Assembly: GCF_008312885.1 (NCBI RefSeq)
Contig: NZ_VSSO01000003.1
Coordinates: forward strand, 513,080 to 577,079
Direction: 5' to 3'
Source: Lolliginicoccus suaedae
Lineage (GTDB): Bacteria; Actinomycetota; Actinomycetes; Mycobacteriales; Mycobacteriaceae
DNA length: 64,000 nucleotides
Part shown: positions 8,072 through 16,519 of the stretch, piece after piece
Layout of the letters: each line of letters opens with the position of its first letter
Position numbering within the stretch: position 1 is the first letter of the stretch
Translations under genes and position numbers: made by a program
The notes under the pieces: model-generated
What the model was told of the DNA's origin: nothing
Seen by the model: only the letters and a program-made list of their open reading frames with translations
Database searches by the model: none

Positions 8072-11000
8072 TGCTCGGTCACCTGCCGTCCTTCCTCTTG
8101 CACGGGGCAACTGGATCGCACGGGGCAATGATCGCAGCCGTCGTTGATGCGCGCTTCGAACACGGGGCCCCGCGTGGCGGTGGCGGCCTCGCGGATGAGT
8201 CCCGCCCATTCCTGCCAGGACTCGTCGTCGAGCGGATCCTGGGACCGTTGGGAAGCGCCGGTGGCGCGGTGGGATTGCGCGATATAGAGCAGCCGCGCGC
8301 CCCCCGTTGCGAGGTCCTCGCCGGGGATCAAGCCGGATCTCGCGGCGACCTGGTAGGTGGCGAGCTGCGCGTGCTCGGCGGCCTTGCCCGCGCTGACCGG
8401 GGTGCGGGCAGTCTTGATGTCGACCACCACCGGGCGGCCCTCGGTGTCTCGCTCGAGCCGATCGATGCGGCCCCGCAGTCGCACGTCGGGCCCCTGCGAC
8501 TCGTCCGTGCCCTCGCTCGCTGGGGCGGGCAGCACGCCGTCGATCACGACCTCCACCCCGGCCTCGGTGAGCTCGCTGCGGGTGGATCGTAGCCAGCTAC
8601 GGAAGTTGTCGAGCATTCCTTCCATCCGGGCGAGCTCGTGGCGGGCGAACCAGGGCGCGCCCACATTGACCTTCTCCCATGCCCGCTCGAGCGCGCCAGC
8701 GATCTCCTCGTCGGGGATGCGCCCAGCGACGGCTTGGGCGAGGGTGTGGACGAGGGTTCCCTTGATGGCGCTGAGCGTGTCGGAATCCGTGCCGCCGTGC
8801 TTGGTGAGCAGCCACCGCAGCGGGCAGGCGAGCAGTTCCTCCACCGAGGAGGGCGAGAGCGGCACTGGCCCGTCCTCGGGCTCCCACAGGGCGTCGCTGG
8901 TGCTGGGCCTGGCCAAGCCGTACCAGCGCTTCGGGTCGGCACCAGGCACGCCAGCGGCGGCGAGGCGCGCGAGCTGCGCCGCTGCATGATGCTTTCGTTC
9001 CTCCGTCTCGAAGGGCGAGCACACCACCGACCGAAGGCGGGCCACGAGGGCGGGCAGCGCCAGGACGGTGCGCGCCGGATGCTCGATGGGCGGCTCCTGC
9101 TGCCCCGGGTTCGCTGGCTCCGGCATCGACGGCTCGGACGGGTCCAGGCTCTCCTGCAGGTCCAGGAGGAAGCGCGAGGGCGCGAGGTCCGCGTCACCGG
9201 TGATCGATTCGACGGCAGTGACCAGCAGCGTGCGCCGGGCGCGGCTGCACGCCACGAGGAAGAGCTTGCGCTCGTCAGCTAGCACCGGGGCGAGCCGGGA
9301 GACCGGGGACTCGGGCTCGCCGCTGGCTTCCCGCTCCAGGATGTCATCGAGATCCTCGGCACCGAGGAGGCTGCTGCGCCCCCGCAGCGATGGCCAGGTG
9401 CCTTCCTGCACGCCCGCCACCGCCACGACGTCCCACTCCCGGCCGGCGGCCGCGTGCGCGCTCAGCAGGGTCACCGACTCCTCGTGCAGCTGGGATTGCT
9501 GGAACGGCTCGGCCGCGATCTGCTGCTGCTCGACATGCTCGACGAATCCCGCGAGGGAGCCCCCCGGGAGCCGATCGACGTACGAGGCAGCCGCATCGAA
9601 CAGGGCAACGATGGCATCGAGATCGCGATCAGCCTGTGCTCCGGCCGCGCCACCGCGCAGCGCGCTCGCGAGCCACTGCTGCTGCAGCCCGGTCGCCGAC
9701 CATGCTTCCCAGAGGACATCCTCCACTCCCCTGCCGCGCCGTTCCGCCCGGCGTGCCCGCCGCAGCACGGTCCGCACCCGGTTGATCGGCGCTGCCTCGG
9801 CACGGGTGAGGTCGCGGCGCAATCCCTCGGCATCCGCGTCGTCGTCCTCGGCGGTGATGAGCAGCGCGAGCAGCTCGGCGGAATCCCGATCACCGCCGCG
9901 CCGCATCTCTGCCCGCCGGGTGCCCCTGCGCACGCGCCTGAGCAGCAGGGGGTCAGCGCCGCCGATAGGACCGGTCAGCAACAGCAACGCGTCCTCGGCC
10001 CCCAAGGCGGGGACCGTGCGCCGCGCTGCCGCCCGCGCCGCGACGAGCATGGCCTGCGAGGCTCGCTGGATGGCCAGTGGATGCTCGGGCACCGGCGTTG
10101 TCACCGGCACCCCCGCGGAGACCAGGGCGCGGCGCAGCGGGGCGGACAGCGTGGGGACCGAGCGCACGACGACGGCCATGTCGGACCAGGCGATGCCGTC
10201 CATCAGGTGCGCGCGCCGGAGCACATCCGCGATCAGTGCGGCCTCGCGCGCCTGCGTCGGCACGATCTCGGCAAGGACATGGCCCTGCACCAGGCTGGGT
10301 TCCGCTGGATCGTCCTGGCCAAGCTCGTCCTGGCCAGCCTCATCCTGATCGGCGGCGGCATGCCCCGGGCTGGGTGCCCGGTGGGGCTGTATCCCGGGGA
10401 TTCGCGCGGAGATCCGCGCCGCCACGGCCGCGACCGCGACCGGCATGCGGAAGCTCTCGCCGAGCACCACCTGGCGGTCCGATCCAGGCCCGGCGAGACT
10501 CTCCACGAAGCGTGCATCCGCCCCGCGGAAGCGGTAGATCCCCTGGTCCGGATCGCCAGTGAGGACAGCGATCCGCGCCCCGGTACCGAGCAGCTCGACG
10601 AGCTGCGCCGCCTGCGGATCAAGATGCTGGGCATCATCGACGAACAGGTAGCGCACCCGTGCCCGTTCCTGGTCGAGCAGGTCCGCATCGGCGGCGAACG
10701 CGGTGACCGCGGCGCTGACGAGCTCCGCGGCGTCGAGAGCGGGAGCCGTCGCCTGCGGGGCTTCCATCCCGACCGAGCCTCGCAGCATCATCACCTGCTC
10801 GTAGACCATCGCGAACCGTCCCGCAGCGACCCAGGCGGGCCGCTTGTGCGCCTTGCCGATCCTCGCTAGGTCCTCCGGCCCGAGGCCCCGCTCGCCCGCG
10901 CGGCGCACGAGGTCCCGCAGCTCGGAGGCAAAGCCGTCCAGCCCGAGCGCTGGCCGCAGCTCGGGAGGCCAGTACTGGGCGTCATCGTCGATGTCACCGT

Positions 11001-11508
11001 GCAGCAGCTCGCGCATCACCGCGTCCTGCTCGCTGCTCGTGATCAGGCGAGGGGGCGGATTGCCGTACAAGCTGGCATGGAGCGCGAGAACGGCGAAGGC
11101 GTAGGAATGCACGGTCCGCACGAGTGGCTCGCGGCTAGCCCGGGGCGCGCCGTGGGGCGAGTCATCGCCCATCGCGTCGCTGATGGCATCACGCATGGTG
11201 CCTGCCGCATGCTTCGACGGGACCAGGACGAGGATGGATTCCGGATCGGCGCCGCCGCGCAGCGCCTCGACGACGAGATCCGCGATCAGGGAGGATTTGC
11301 CCGTGCCTGGCCCGCCCAGTACCTGGTACGGGCTCCAGGCCAGTCCGGCACCCGGCCCGTCAGGAAGCTGGCTGCTCGCCGAGACCGCGGCGAGCACACG
11401 GGCTGCCTCGCCGCTCCACTCCCGCGCCACCGCTGCCCGGGGGCGAGCTTGGGCCAGCTCGAGCCGCACGCCCTCCGGTACCCCTGCCTTGGCTGCCATG
11501 GCATCCAT
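8068..11508 (-). CDS. adnA: ATP-dependent helicase-nuclease subunit AdnA
   Basis: First subunit of AdnAB. The UvrD-like motor carries Walker A GGPGTGKSSL near residue 65, the motif FVDDAQHLDPQAAQLVELL and GDPDQGIYRFRGAD, and is more divergent than that of AdnB. The C-terminal RecB-type nuclease has VVVDIKTARTP and QLATYQVAARSG. Cysteines in ELLACPLRW and CDHCPVRSSCPVQ fit the iron-sulfur cluster that staples this nuclease domain. ATG at 11508 is preferred (1146 residues); a TTG at 11529 is in frame. The condensation-domain gene ends 70 bases upstream on the same strand. Confidence 0.92.
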   Translation of the reverse strand: MDAMAAKAGVPEGVRLELAQARPRAAVAREWSGEAARVLAAVSASSQLPDGPGAGLAWSPYQVLGGPGTGKSSLIADLVVEALRGGADPESILVLVPSKHAAGTMRDAISDAMGDDSPHGAPRASREPLVRTVHSYAFAVLALHASLYGNPPPRLITSSEQDAVMRELLHGDIDDDAQYWPPELRPALGLDGFASELRDLVRRAGERGLGPEDLARIGKAHKRPAWVAAGRFAMVYEQVMMLRGSVGMEAPQATAPALDAAELVSAAVTAFAADADLLDQERARVRYLFVDDAQHLDPQAAQLVELLGTGARIAVLTGDPDQGIYRFRGADARFVESLAGPGSDRQVVLGESFRMPVAVAAVAARISARIPGIQPHRAPSPGHAAADQDEAGQDELGQDDPAEPSLVQGHVLAEIVPTQAREAALIADVLRRAHLMDGIAWSDMAVVVRSVPTLSAPLRRALVSAGVPVTTPVPEHPLAIQRASQAMLVAARAAARRTVPALGAEDALLLLTGPIGGADPLLLRRVRRGTRRAEMRRGGDRDSAELLALLITAEDDDADAEGLRRDLTRAEAAPINRVRTVLRRARRAERRGRGVEDVLWEAWSATGLQQQWLASALRGGAAGAQADRDLDAIVALFDAAASYVDRLPGGSLAGFVEHVEQQQIAAEPFQQSQLHEESVTLLSAHAAAGREWDVVAVAGVQEGTWPSLRGRSSLLGAEDLDDILEREASGEPESPVSRLAPVLADERKLFLVACSRARRTLLVTAVESITGDADLAPSRFLLDLQESLDPSEPSMPEPANPGQQEPPIEHPARTVLALPALVARLRSVVCSPFETEERKHHAAAQLARLAAAGVPGADPKRWYGLARPSTSDALWEPEDGPVPLSPSSVEELLACPLRWLLTKHGGTDSDTLSAIKGTLVHTLAQAVAGRIPDEEIAGALERAWEKVNVGAPWFARHELARMEGMLDNFRSWLRSTRSELTEAGVEVVIDGVLPAPASEGTDESQGPDVRLRGRIDRLERDTEGRPVVVDIKTARTPVSAGKAAEHAQLATYQVAARSGLIPGEDLATGGARLLYIAQSHRATGASQRSQDPLDDESWQEWAGLIREAATATRGPVFEARINDGCDHCPVRSSCPVQEEGRQVTEQ

Positions 11509-11578
11509 GCAACCATGCGGGTCCGACAAAGCTGCGGGATTCGTCGGCCTATCCCGGCTTGCGGCCGCGCCGAAGCGG

Positions 11579-13342
11579 CTAGGCCGTGATCTCGCGCGTC
11601 TCGGTGCTGGCTTCGCGGCTGCGCGTCATGGTGTCCGCGAGGCGCTGGGCGGCGGCTGGGTCCATCTTGCCGGTGGCATAGCTGAGAAGGGCGAGCGCTA
11701 GCTCGTTGCCCGAAGCAGCTGGGGCAATCTTGCTCGCGGCACCCGACACCTTGCCCATGACCTCGTCATAGCTGGATTCGGCTCGCCTTGCCAGCGGCGA
11801 TGAGGTGAGCGCCGCGAGCCGCCGACTCGTCGTGCGCAAGGCTTGGTCGAGGGACCGGTGCACGAGGGTCCGGCGCGGTAGCAGGAGGCCTCGCTCCTTG
11901 TCGGTGAGCACATCGATATCCCGGATAGGGGTATCGATATCGTCGACGATCGCGGTGAGAAGCCGCTGGAATCGCTGGACGATGGCCACCACGGTGGACT
12001 CCTCGAACAGATCGATGGCGTACACCATCGAGCCCGCGATGCCCGCGGGCCCGCCATCCGCGTCGGTGTGCTCGGTGAGCACCAGCTCGAGGTCGCAATC
12101 GGCGGAGCTCGCTTGCATCGATCCGATCGAGATATCGATGCCGCCCACCGAGGCCGCGTAGGCGTCGTCGGAGTGCATCGACATGGCCACCTGGAAAACC
12201 GGATGGTATGAGGTGGTCCGCTTGATGTCGAGGACGTCGACCAGGCGCTCGAAAGGCGTCTCGGGGTGCGCGAACGCATCGGTGCCGCGCGCGTGGACCT
12301 GCCGCAGGAACTGCGCGACGGTCTCGGTGGAGACCACCCGGTTGCGCAGGGCGAGCGTGTTGCCGAACATGCCAACGATCGGAGCGAGCGACTCGTCCGC
12401 GCGCGCCTCGACGGTCGTGCCGATAGTGACATCATCTGTGCCGCACAACCGCGACAACAGCAGCGTGAGAGCGCCTTGCAGCACCGTGAACACCGAGACC
12501 TGCTGCTCGTCAGCTATCCGGCGCAGGCCCGCGTGCGCTGCATCGCCGACGAAGAACTCGATGGCGCGCCCGCGCTGGAGCTGGTACTCCGGGCGAGGAC
12601 GGTCAAGGGGCAGGTCGAGCAGCTCAGGGGCATCGGCGAGCTCCGCGCGCCAGAACTCGATCTCGCGCGCGGTGACGCTGTCGGGGTCGCTTTCCTCGCC
12701 GAGGAGCTCGCGCTGCCAGAGCGCATAGTCGGCGTATTGCACGGGAAGCTCGGACCAGTCTGGCTTGCGGCGCGCGCACCGCGCCTCATAGGCCTGGAAC
12801 AGGTCAGCGATCAATTGCCTGAGGGAAGCACGATCGACCGCGATGTGGTGGACGACGATGGTCAGGATGTACTCGTCAGCAGCAAGCTGGAAGAGCCGGA
12901 CGCGGAACGGAGGCTCGACGGTGAGGTCGAATCCGGTCGCGGCGAAGTCCTCGATGAGGACGGGCGGGTCCACATGCGCCGGGACGTGCACCGGAGCGAT
13001 GTCGATGGGCACCGCGGACGCGGGCATGATCTCCTGGTGCGGGCCCTCGGCGGAGACGGGGAACCGGGTGCGCAGGATCTCGTGGCGCTCGAGCAGATCG
13101 GCGGTCGCTGCGCCAAGAGCGCGCTGGTCCAGGTCACCGGTCAGATCGATGGATATCGGCACGTTGTGCGCGTCCGTGCGCGGGTCGAAGCGGTTGATGA
13201 GCCAGAGTCGCTGCTCAGCCGGGGAGAGCGGAATCCGGGACGGGCGGCACCGGTGGAAATCGCTCGCGCTCGTTGCGCGCGACGGCGCGGGGCGACGCCG
13301 CTCGGCGGCCCGTCCGGCTTGGCCGTGGGGTGCGTCATCCAT
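11579..13342 (-). CDS. Stand-alone NRPS-type condensation-domain protein
   Basis: A 587-residue protein with one non-ribosomal peptide synthetase condensation domain and nothing else recognisable. It starts with PLSPAEQRLWLINRFDP (motif C1) near residue 38, has RHEILRTRF (C2), the active-site motif HHIAVDR at 165-171 (C3; canonical HHxxxDG, Gly replaced by Arg), QYADYALWQRE, and VGMFGNTLALR (C5). After the domain comes IRDIDVLTDKERGLLLPRR, the linker that normally leads into an adenylation domain, but about 110 unrelated residues follow. Start: AAGGAG stands eight bases before the ATG at 13342. Substrate unknown; it could work in trans with a carrier protein, be a PapA-like acyltransferase, or be a remnant. 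No such gene stands here in M. tuberculosis as recalled. Confidence 0.85.
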   Translation of the reverse strand: MDDAPHGQAGRAAERRRPAPSRATSASDFHRCRPSRIPLSPAEQRLWLINRFDPRTDAHNVPISIDLTGDLDQRALGAATADLLERHEILRTRFPVSAEGPHQEIMPASAVPIDIAPVHVPAHVDPPVLIEDFAATGFDLTVEPPFRVRLFQLAADEYILTIVVHHIAVDRASLRQLIADLFQAYEARCARRKPDWSELPVQYADYALWQRELLGEESDPDSVTAREIEFWRAELADAPELLDLPLDRPRPEYQLQRGRAIEFFVGDAAHAGLRRIADEQQVSVFTVLQGALTLLLSRLCGTDDVTIGTTVEARADESLAPIVGMFGNTLALRNRVVSTETVAQFLRQVHARGTDAFAHPETPFERLVDVLDIKRTTSYHPVFQVAMSMHSDDAYAASVGGIDISIGSMQASSADCDLELVLTEHTDADGGPAGIAGSMVYAIDLFEESTVVAIVQRFQRLLTAIVDDIDTPIRDIDVLTDKERGLLLPRRTLVHRSLDQALRTTSRRLAALTSSPLARRAESSYDEVMGKVSGAASKIAPAASGNELALALLSYATGKMDPAAAQRLADTMTRSREASTETREITA

Positions 13343-13487
13343 CTTCAGGCACTCCTTAAACTGCGAGTCAGCCGACCCGCGCGGGGAGCCGCGGATCGGC
13401 ATGGCATCATGCGTGCGCTCCCCCATGTACGGCAATGGCAGTAGGTCCGGCTGGCCGGTCTGGCTTGCTGCACCGCGGGACACGCTG

Positions 13488-13520
13488 CACGATCACTAAC
13501 GCAAGTAGTTTGTGATCGTG
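13488..13520. promoter_or_regulatory. Inverted repeat upstream of the condensation-domain gene
   Basis: Perfect 9-base arms CACGATCAC and GTGATCGTG are 15 bases apart, 146 bases before the condensation-domain start. It could be a regulator-binding palindrome or a leader hairpin. The rest of 13343-13805 is relatively AT-rich non-coding sequence serving two divergent genes (condensation protein and ATL); I see no clear -35/-10 pair. Confidence 0.35.
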
Positions 13521-13805
13521 GTGTTACCAGGCTACAGGCGGCATGATTACAGGCATGTCAATTCTCGACAAGATTGCGACCATGTCGCATTCATGCCGCG
13601 AACAGGACCCGGATCGTTGTGACCTTTACCATGCCGTGCAGCGTGACACAGCTTACATGCGGCGACAACACAGGCACGATCGCCGGAACGGCACCCACTG
13701 ATCGCGGATCACGCCACTCGTCGGCGCCGCCCCCGCAGGCACGGACGAGAGGGACCAAGCGGCACCGGTCCGTCGAGCGATATCGATTGGAGGCCAAGGA
13801 AATAC

Positions 13806-14108
13806 ATGCCTGCGCTCGAGGATGCTGACGTGGAGCGGGTGCGCGCGCTGATCCGCTCGGTGCCGTCCGGGCACGTGACCACCTACGGCGACGTCGCGCG
13901 GGCCGCCGGGCTCGGCAACGCCCGCATGGTGGGATGGATCCTCCGCACCGATGGCGCCGACCTGCCCTGGCACCGGGTGGTGCGCGCGGACGGATCACTC
14001 GCCCCGCACCTCGCGACGGAGCAAGCACTACGGTTGCAGGCCGAGAATGTGACGGTGTCCGGCCACCGCGTCCTGCTACGGCCGCTTCGTCATGTGTTCC
14101 CCGCTTGA
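13806..14108 (+). CDS. Alkyltransferase-like DNA-binding protein (ATL)
   Basis: A 100-residue protein related to the C-terminal DNA-binding domain of O6-alkylguanine-DNA alkyltransferase. It keeps the helix-turn-helix segment SGHVTTYGDVARAAG and the arginine-finger-like region ARMVGWILR, but the active-site Cys of PCHRV is Trp (PWHRVV). Family members of this type bind O6-alkylguanine without repairing it and direct nucleotide excision repair to the lesion. An AAGGA stands five bases before the ATG. Its position between adnA and the Rv3205c-type gene fits Rv3204, though a nitrate cluster now separates it from the latter. Confidence 0.9.
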   Translation: MPALEDADVERVRALIRSVPSGHVTTYGDVARAAGLGNARMVGWILRTDGADLPWHRVVRADGSLAPHLATEQALRLQAENVTVSGHRVLLRPLRHVFPA

Positions 14109-14133
14109 GCGAGCACCTACCCCTTCTCCAGCG

Positions 14134-14928
14134 CTAGCGGGAGCGCATCGACCAACTAGTGACCGAGCCCCGGCCTGGACGCCGGGCGGCGACGCCCAGC
14201 AATCCCGCGCGGGAGGGTCGAGCACGGTCACGGCCAAGGCGTTGTGCTTCGGCGGCCCGCCGGCACACGAGGTCGATGAGCCGGGGGTGCACGCCGATGG
14301 GACCGGCGACGCCATCAGCGCCGGATTCGCGGAGCCGGTTCTGGAACAGGCCCTCGGCGAGCAGGTAGCTCGCGATGAACACGCGCGCTCCGGTGCGAGC
14401 GCGCGCCGCGGCGACCACCTCGGTGACGCGGGGCGCGGCTGTGGCCGCGTAGCCGACCTCGACGACCGTCCCGAGGCGGGTGGAGAGGAGCCGGGCGGCT
14501 TCCTCGACCTCCGCGAGCGCTCTGTCGTCGGAGGATCCGGCGGCAGCGAGCACGACGGCATCGCCGGGCTGCCAGCCAGCCTCGCGCAGCCGGTCCTCGA
14601 GGATCTCGGCGAGGATGGGGTCGGGCCCGAGCGCGCGCGCCACGATCGTTTCCTGGTGGCCGCTCTCGGCGACCTCCCGGGGCACGTCGGTCCGCACGTG
14701 GTAGCCCGACGCGAGGAACGCGGGCACCACGATGGCGGGCCCAGCGGTGTCGCGCAGCACCTCGCTCGGGGAGGGCCCGAGCACGTCAACGAAGCCTACG
14801 GGGACGTGCCCGAGCCGAGCGGCGACAGATTCGGCGATCCGGGCGATGATCTCGACGCCGTGGGGATTGCGGGTGCCGTGGGCGACCAGCACCACGGTGG
14901 GCCCGTGCTGTTCGGCTGCTCGGCTCAT
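14134..14928 (-). CDS. CbiX/SirB-like sirohydrochlorin chelatase
   Basis: Predicted cytoplasmic chelatase of 264 residues that inserts Fe2+ (or Co2+) into sirohydrochlorin. It starts with VVLVAHGTRNPHG, the N-terminal metal-binding histidine motif of CbiX, and has a second half-domain with VVLAAAGSSDDRA and RVFIASYLLAEGLFQNRL; tandem half-domains are typical of long CbiX. ATG at 14928 overlaps the uroporphyrinogen synthase stop by four bases. As the last gene of the nitrate/nitrite operon it most likely makes siroheme for NirB. The C-terminus is Arg-rich and of low complexity. Confidence 0.82.
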   Translation of the reverse strand: MSRAAEQHGPTVVLVAHGTRNPHGVEIIARIAESVAARLGHVPVGFVDVLGPSPSEVLRDTAGPAIVVPAFLASGYHVRTDVPREVAESGHQETIVARALGPDPILAEILEDRLREAGWQPGDAVVLAAAGSSDDRALAEVEEAARLLSTRLGTVVEVGYAATAAPRVTEVVAAARARTGARVFIASYLLAEGLFQNRLRESGADGVAGPIGVHPRLIDLVCRRAAEAQRLGRDRARPSRAGLLGVAARRPGRGSVTSWSMRSR

Positions 14929-16127
14929 CGGTCCTCCGTCGGATGGGTGTGCACTGGGTCGAGGGCGAGTCGGTAGCCGCGCTTGACGACCGTCTGCACC
15001 ACTTTGGGCGCTCCGAGCGCGGCGCGCAAGCGTGCTACCGCTGTCTCGACGGCGTGGGTATCGTCGCCGGCGCCCGGCAGTACCGCGAGCAGGTCCTCGC
15101 GGGAGACGACCATGCCGGGGCGCTGCGCGAGCGCCCGCATGATGGCGAGCGACGCGGGCGGGACCTGCTTGACCTCCCCATCGACGACGACGCAGCTGCC
15201 GCGCAGGCTGAGATGATGCCCGCCGGCCTGGAGGTTGCGGGCGCGCCGTGGCAGTTCCTCGGCGATGTGCCGGGCGAGAGCACCGAGCCGGGCACGGTGG
15301 GGCTGGGTGGTGGCCACGCCGAGCGTCTCGAGCGGTGCCGCGGTGACAGGTCCGACGCTGAACGGGATGACGCGGGTGCGCATCGCGTTGAGCAGCAGCT
15401 CGAGGACGTGGGTGTCCTGCGCGCGACCGAGCAGCGAGGCGACGGCGGGCGCGCTGGTGAAGGTGATGGCGTCGAGCTCGCCGTTGATGGCCGACTCGAT
15501 CATGCGGTCGAGGTGGCTGAGGTCCTTGGGCGGGAGCCAGCGGTACACGGGCACGGGGATGACTGTCGCGCCGGCGCTGCGCATGACCTCGCAGAAGTCG
15601 GGGATGGGCTCCCATTCGGTGGTGGCGCCGTGCAGCTGCACCGCGATGCGCTTGCCCTCGACGCCTTCCTCGAGGAGGTGGTCGAGGACCTCGGCGGAGG
15701 ATTCGGACTCCGGGGACCATTCCTCGCGGATTCCTGCCGCGCGCATCGCGCCCTTCGCCTTGGGCCCGCGCGCGAGCGAGCGTGCTGTGGCGAGCGCCTC
15801 GAGCAGTGGCTCGGCGAGGCCCCAGTTGTCGGCGGCCTCTACCCAGCCGCGGAACCCGATGCCGGTGGTGGCGACGGCGATGTCGGGCGGGTCGGCGATC
15901 ACGGCCTCGGTGGCGCGCCGCAGCTCGGTGTCGTCGACGAGGGGGATGATGCGGATCGCGGGAGCATGCATGATCGTGGCGCCACGACGCTCGAGCAGCG
16001 TGGCGAACTCCTCGGCGCGCCGCGCGGCGGTGATGCCGATGGTGAAGCCCGCGAGCATGTCGGTCGCGTCTTCTCCCTGTGTCGTGAGGGGCCGGGGTGT
16101 CGTCGCGGGTGTGGGCACGCTTCTCAC
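14925..16127 (-). CDS. Uroporphyrinogen-III synthase fused to a winged-helix DNA-binding domain
   Basis: Residues about 25-280 form a HemD-type uroporphyrinogen-III synthase domain (FTIGITAARRAEEFATLLE at the start, ITFTSAPAVASLLG in the second half). Residues about 295-390 are an OmpR-type winged helix (LSLRGSCVVVDGE, then AIMRALAQRPGMVVSREDLL and HAVETAVARLRAALG), ending VVQTVVKRGYRL. The same fusion occurs in actinobacteria as Rv0260c, next to nitrite reductase genes. It may both serve tetrapyrrole synthesis and bind DNA; there is no receiver domain, so ligand sensing would have to come from the HemD half. GTG at 16127 overlaps nirD by four bases. Confidence 0.85.
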   Translation of the reverse strand: MRSVPTPATTPRPLTTQGEDATDMLAGFTIGITAARRAEEFATLLERRGATIMHAPAIRIIPLVDDTELRRATEAVIADPPDIAVATTGIGFRGWVEAADNWGLAEPLLEALATARSLARGPKAKGAMRAAGIREEWSPESESSAEVLDHLLEEGVEGKRIAVQLHGATTEWEPIPDFCEVMRSAGATVIPVPVYRWLPPKDLSHLDRMIESAINGELDAITFTSAPAVASLLGRAQDTHVLELLLNAMRTRVIPFSVGPVTAAPLETLGVATTQPHRARLGALARHIAEELPRRARNLQAGGHHLSLRGSCVVVDGEVKQVPPASLAIMRALAQRPGMVVSREDLLAVLPGAGDDTHAVETAVARLRAALGAPKVVQTVVKRGYRLALDPVHTHPTEDR

Positions 16128-16519
16128 GCTACTTCGTCACGCCACCGCGGGTCAGCTGGACGAACCTCCACCATGCCCTCGCTGATGCGTACGTCGTAGA
16201 CGGGCAGTGCCATCGCCTCGTCGTCGAGGCATGCTCCGGTCTCCAGGGAGAATGCCTGCTTGAGCAGTGGCGATGCCACGACCGGAGTGCCCTTGCGGTC
16301 ACCGACGATACCGCGGGACATCACGGCGGCGTTCATGAAGGGGTCGATGTTGCCGACGGCGCGGAGAGTTCCATCGTCGAGGCGGAACAGCGCGACCTGC
16401 TCGTGGCCGGGCAGCAGCACCGCGACCCCCCTGTTGGGGGTGAGGAAGTCGTAGGCGCAGGCACGGGTCCAGGTGGTGTCCTCGTCGGGTACGGGCTGGC
16501 GGAAATCGAGCGCGGTCAT
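16124..16519 (-). CDS. nirD: Nitrite reductase (NADH) small subunit NirD
   Basis: A 131-residue Rieske-fold protein that accompanies NirB in assimilatory reduction of nitrite to ammonium. It shows the NirD core (GVAVLLPGHEQVALFRL, VGNIDPFMNAAVMSRGIVG, ASPLLKQAFSLETGACLDD). The cysteine and histidine ligands of true Rieske proteins are mostly missing, as is usual for NirD. Its ATG overlaps the nirB stop (TGATG), so the two are coupled. Confidence 0.92.
   Translation of the reverse strand: MTALDFRQPVPDEDTTWTRACAYDFLTPNRGVAVLLPGHEQVALFRLDDGTLRAVGNIDPFMNAAVMSRGIVGDRKGTPVVASPLLKQAFSLETGACLDDEAMALPVYDVRISEGMVEVRPADPRWRDEVA

Noticed and set aside
11530..11578. GC-rich symmetry between the condensation gene and adnA considered as a terminator
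   Set aside because: Pairing is interrupted and short; the gap is small and both genes run the same way.
13555..13701. A 48-codon frame with fairly balanced composition in the 13343-13805 intergenic region
   Set aside because: There is no usable ribosome binding site and nothing recognisable in the product; it overlaps the region that must hold two divergent promoters.
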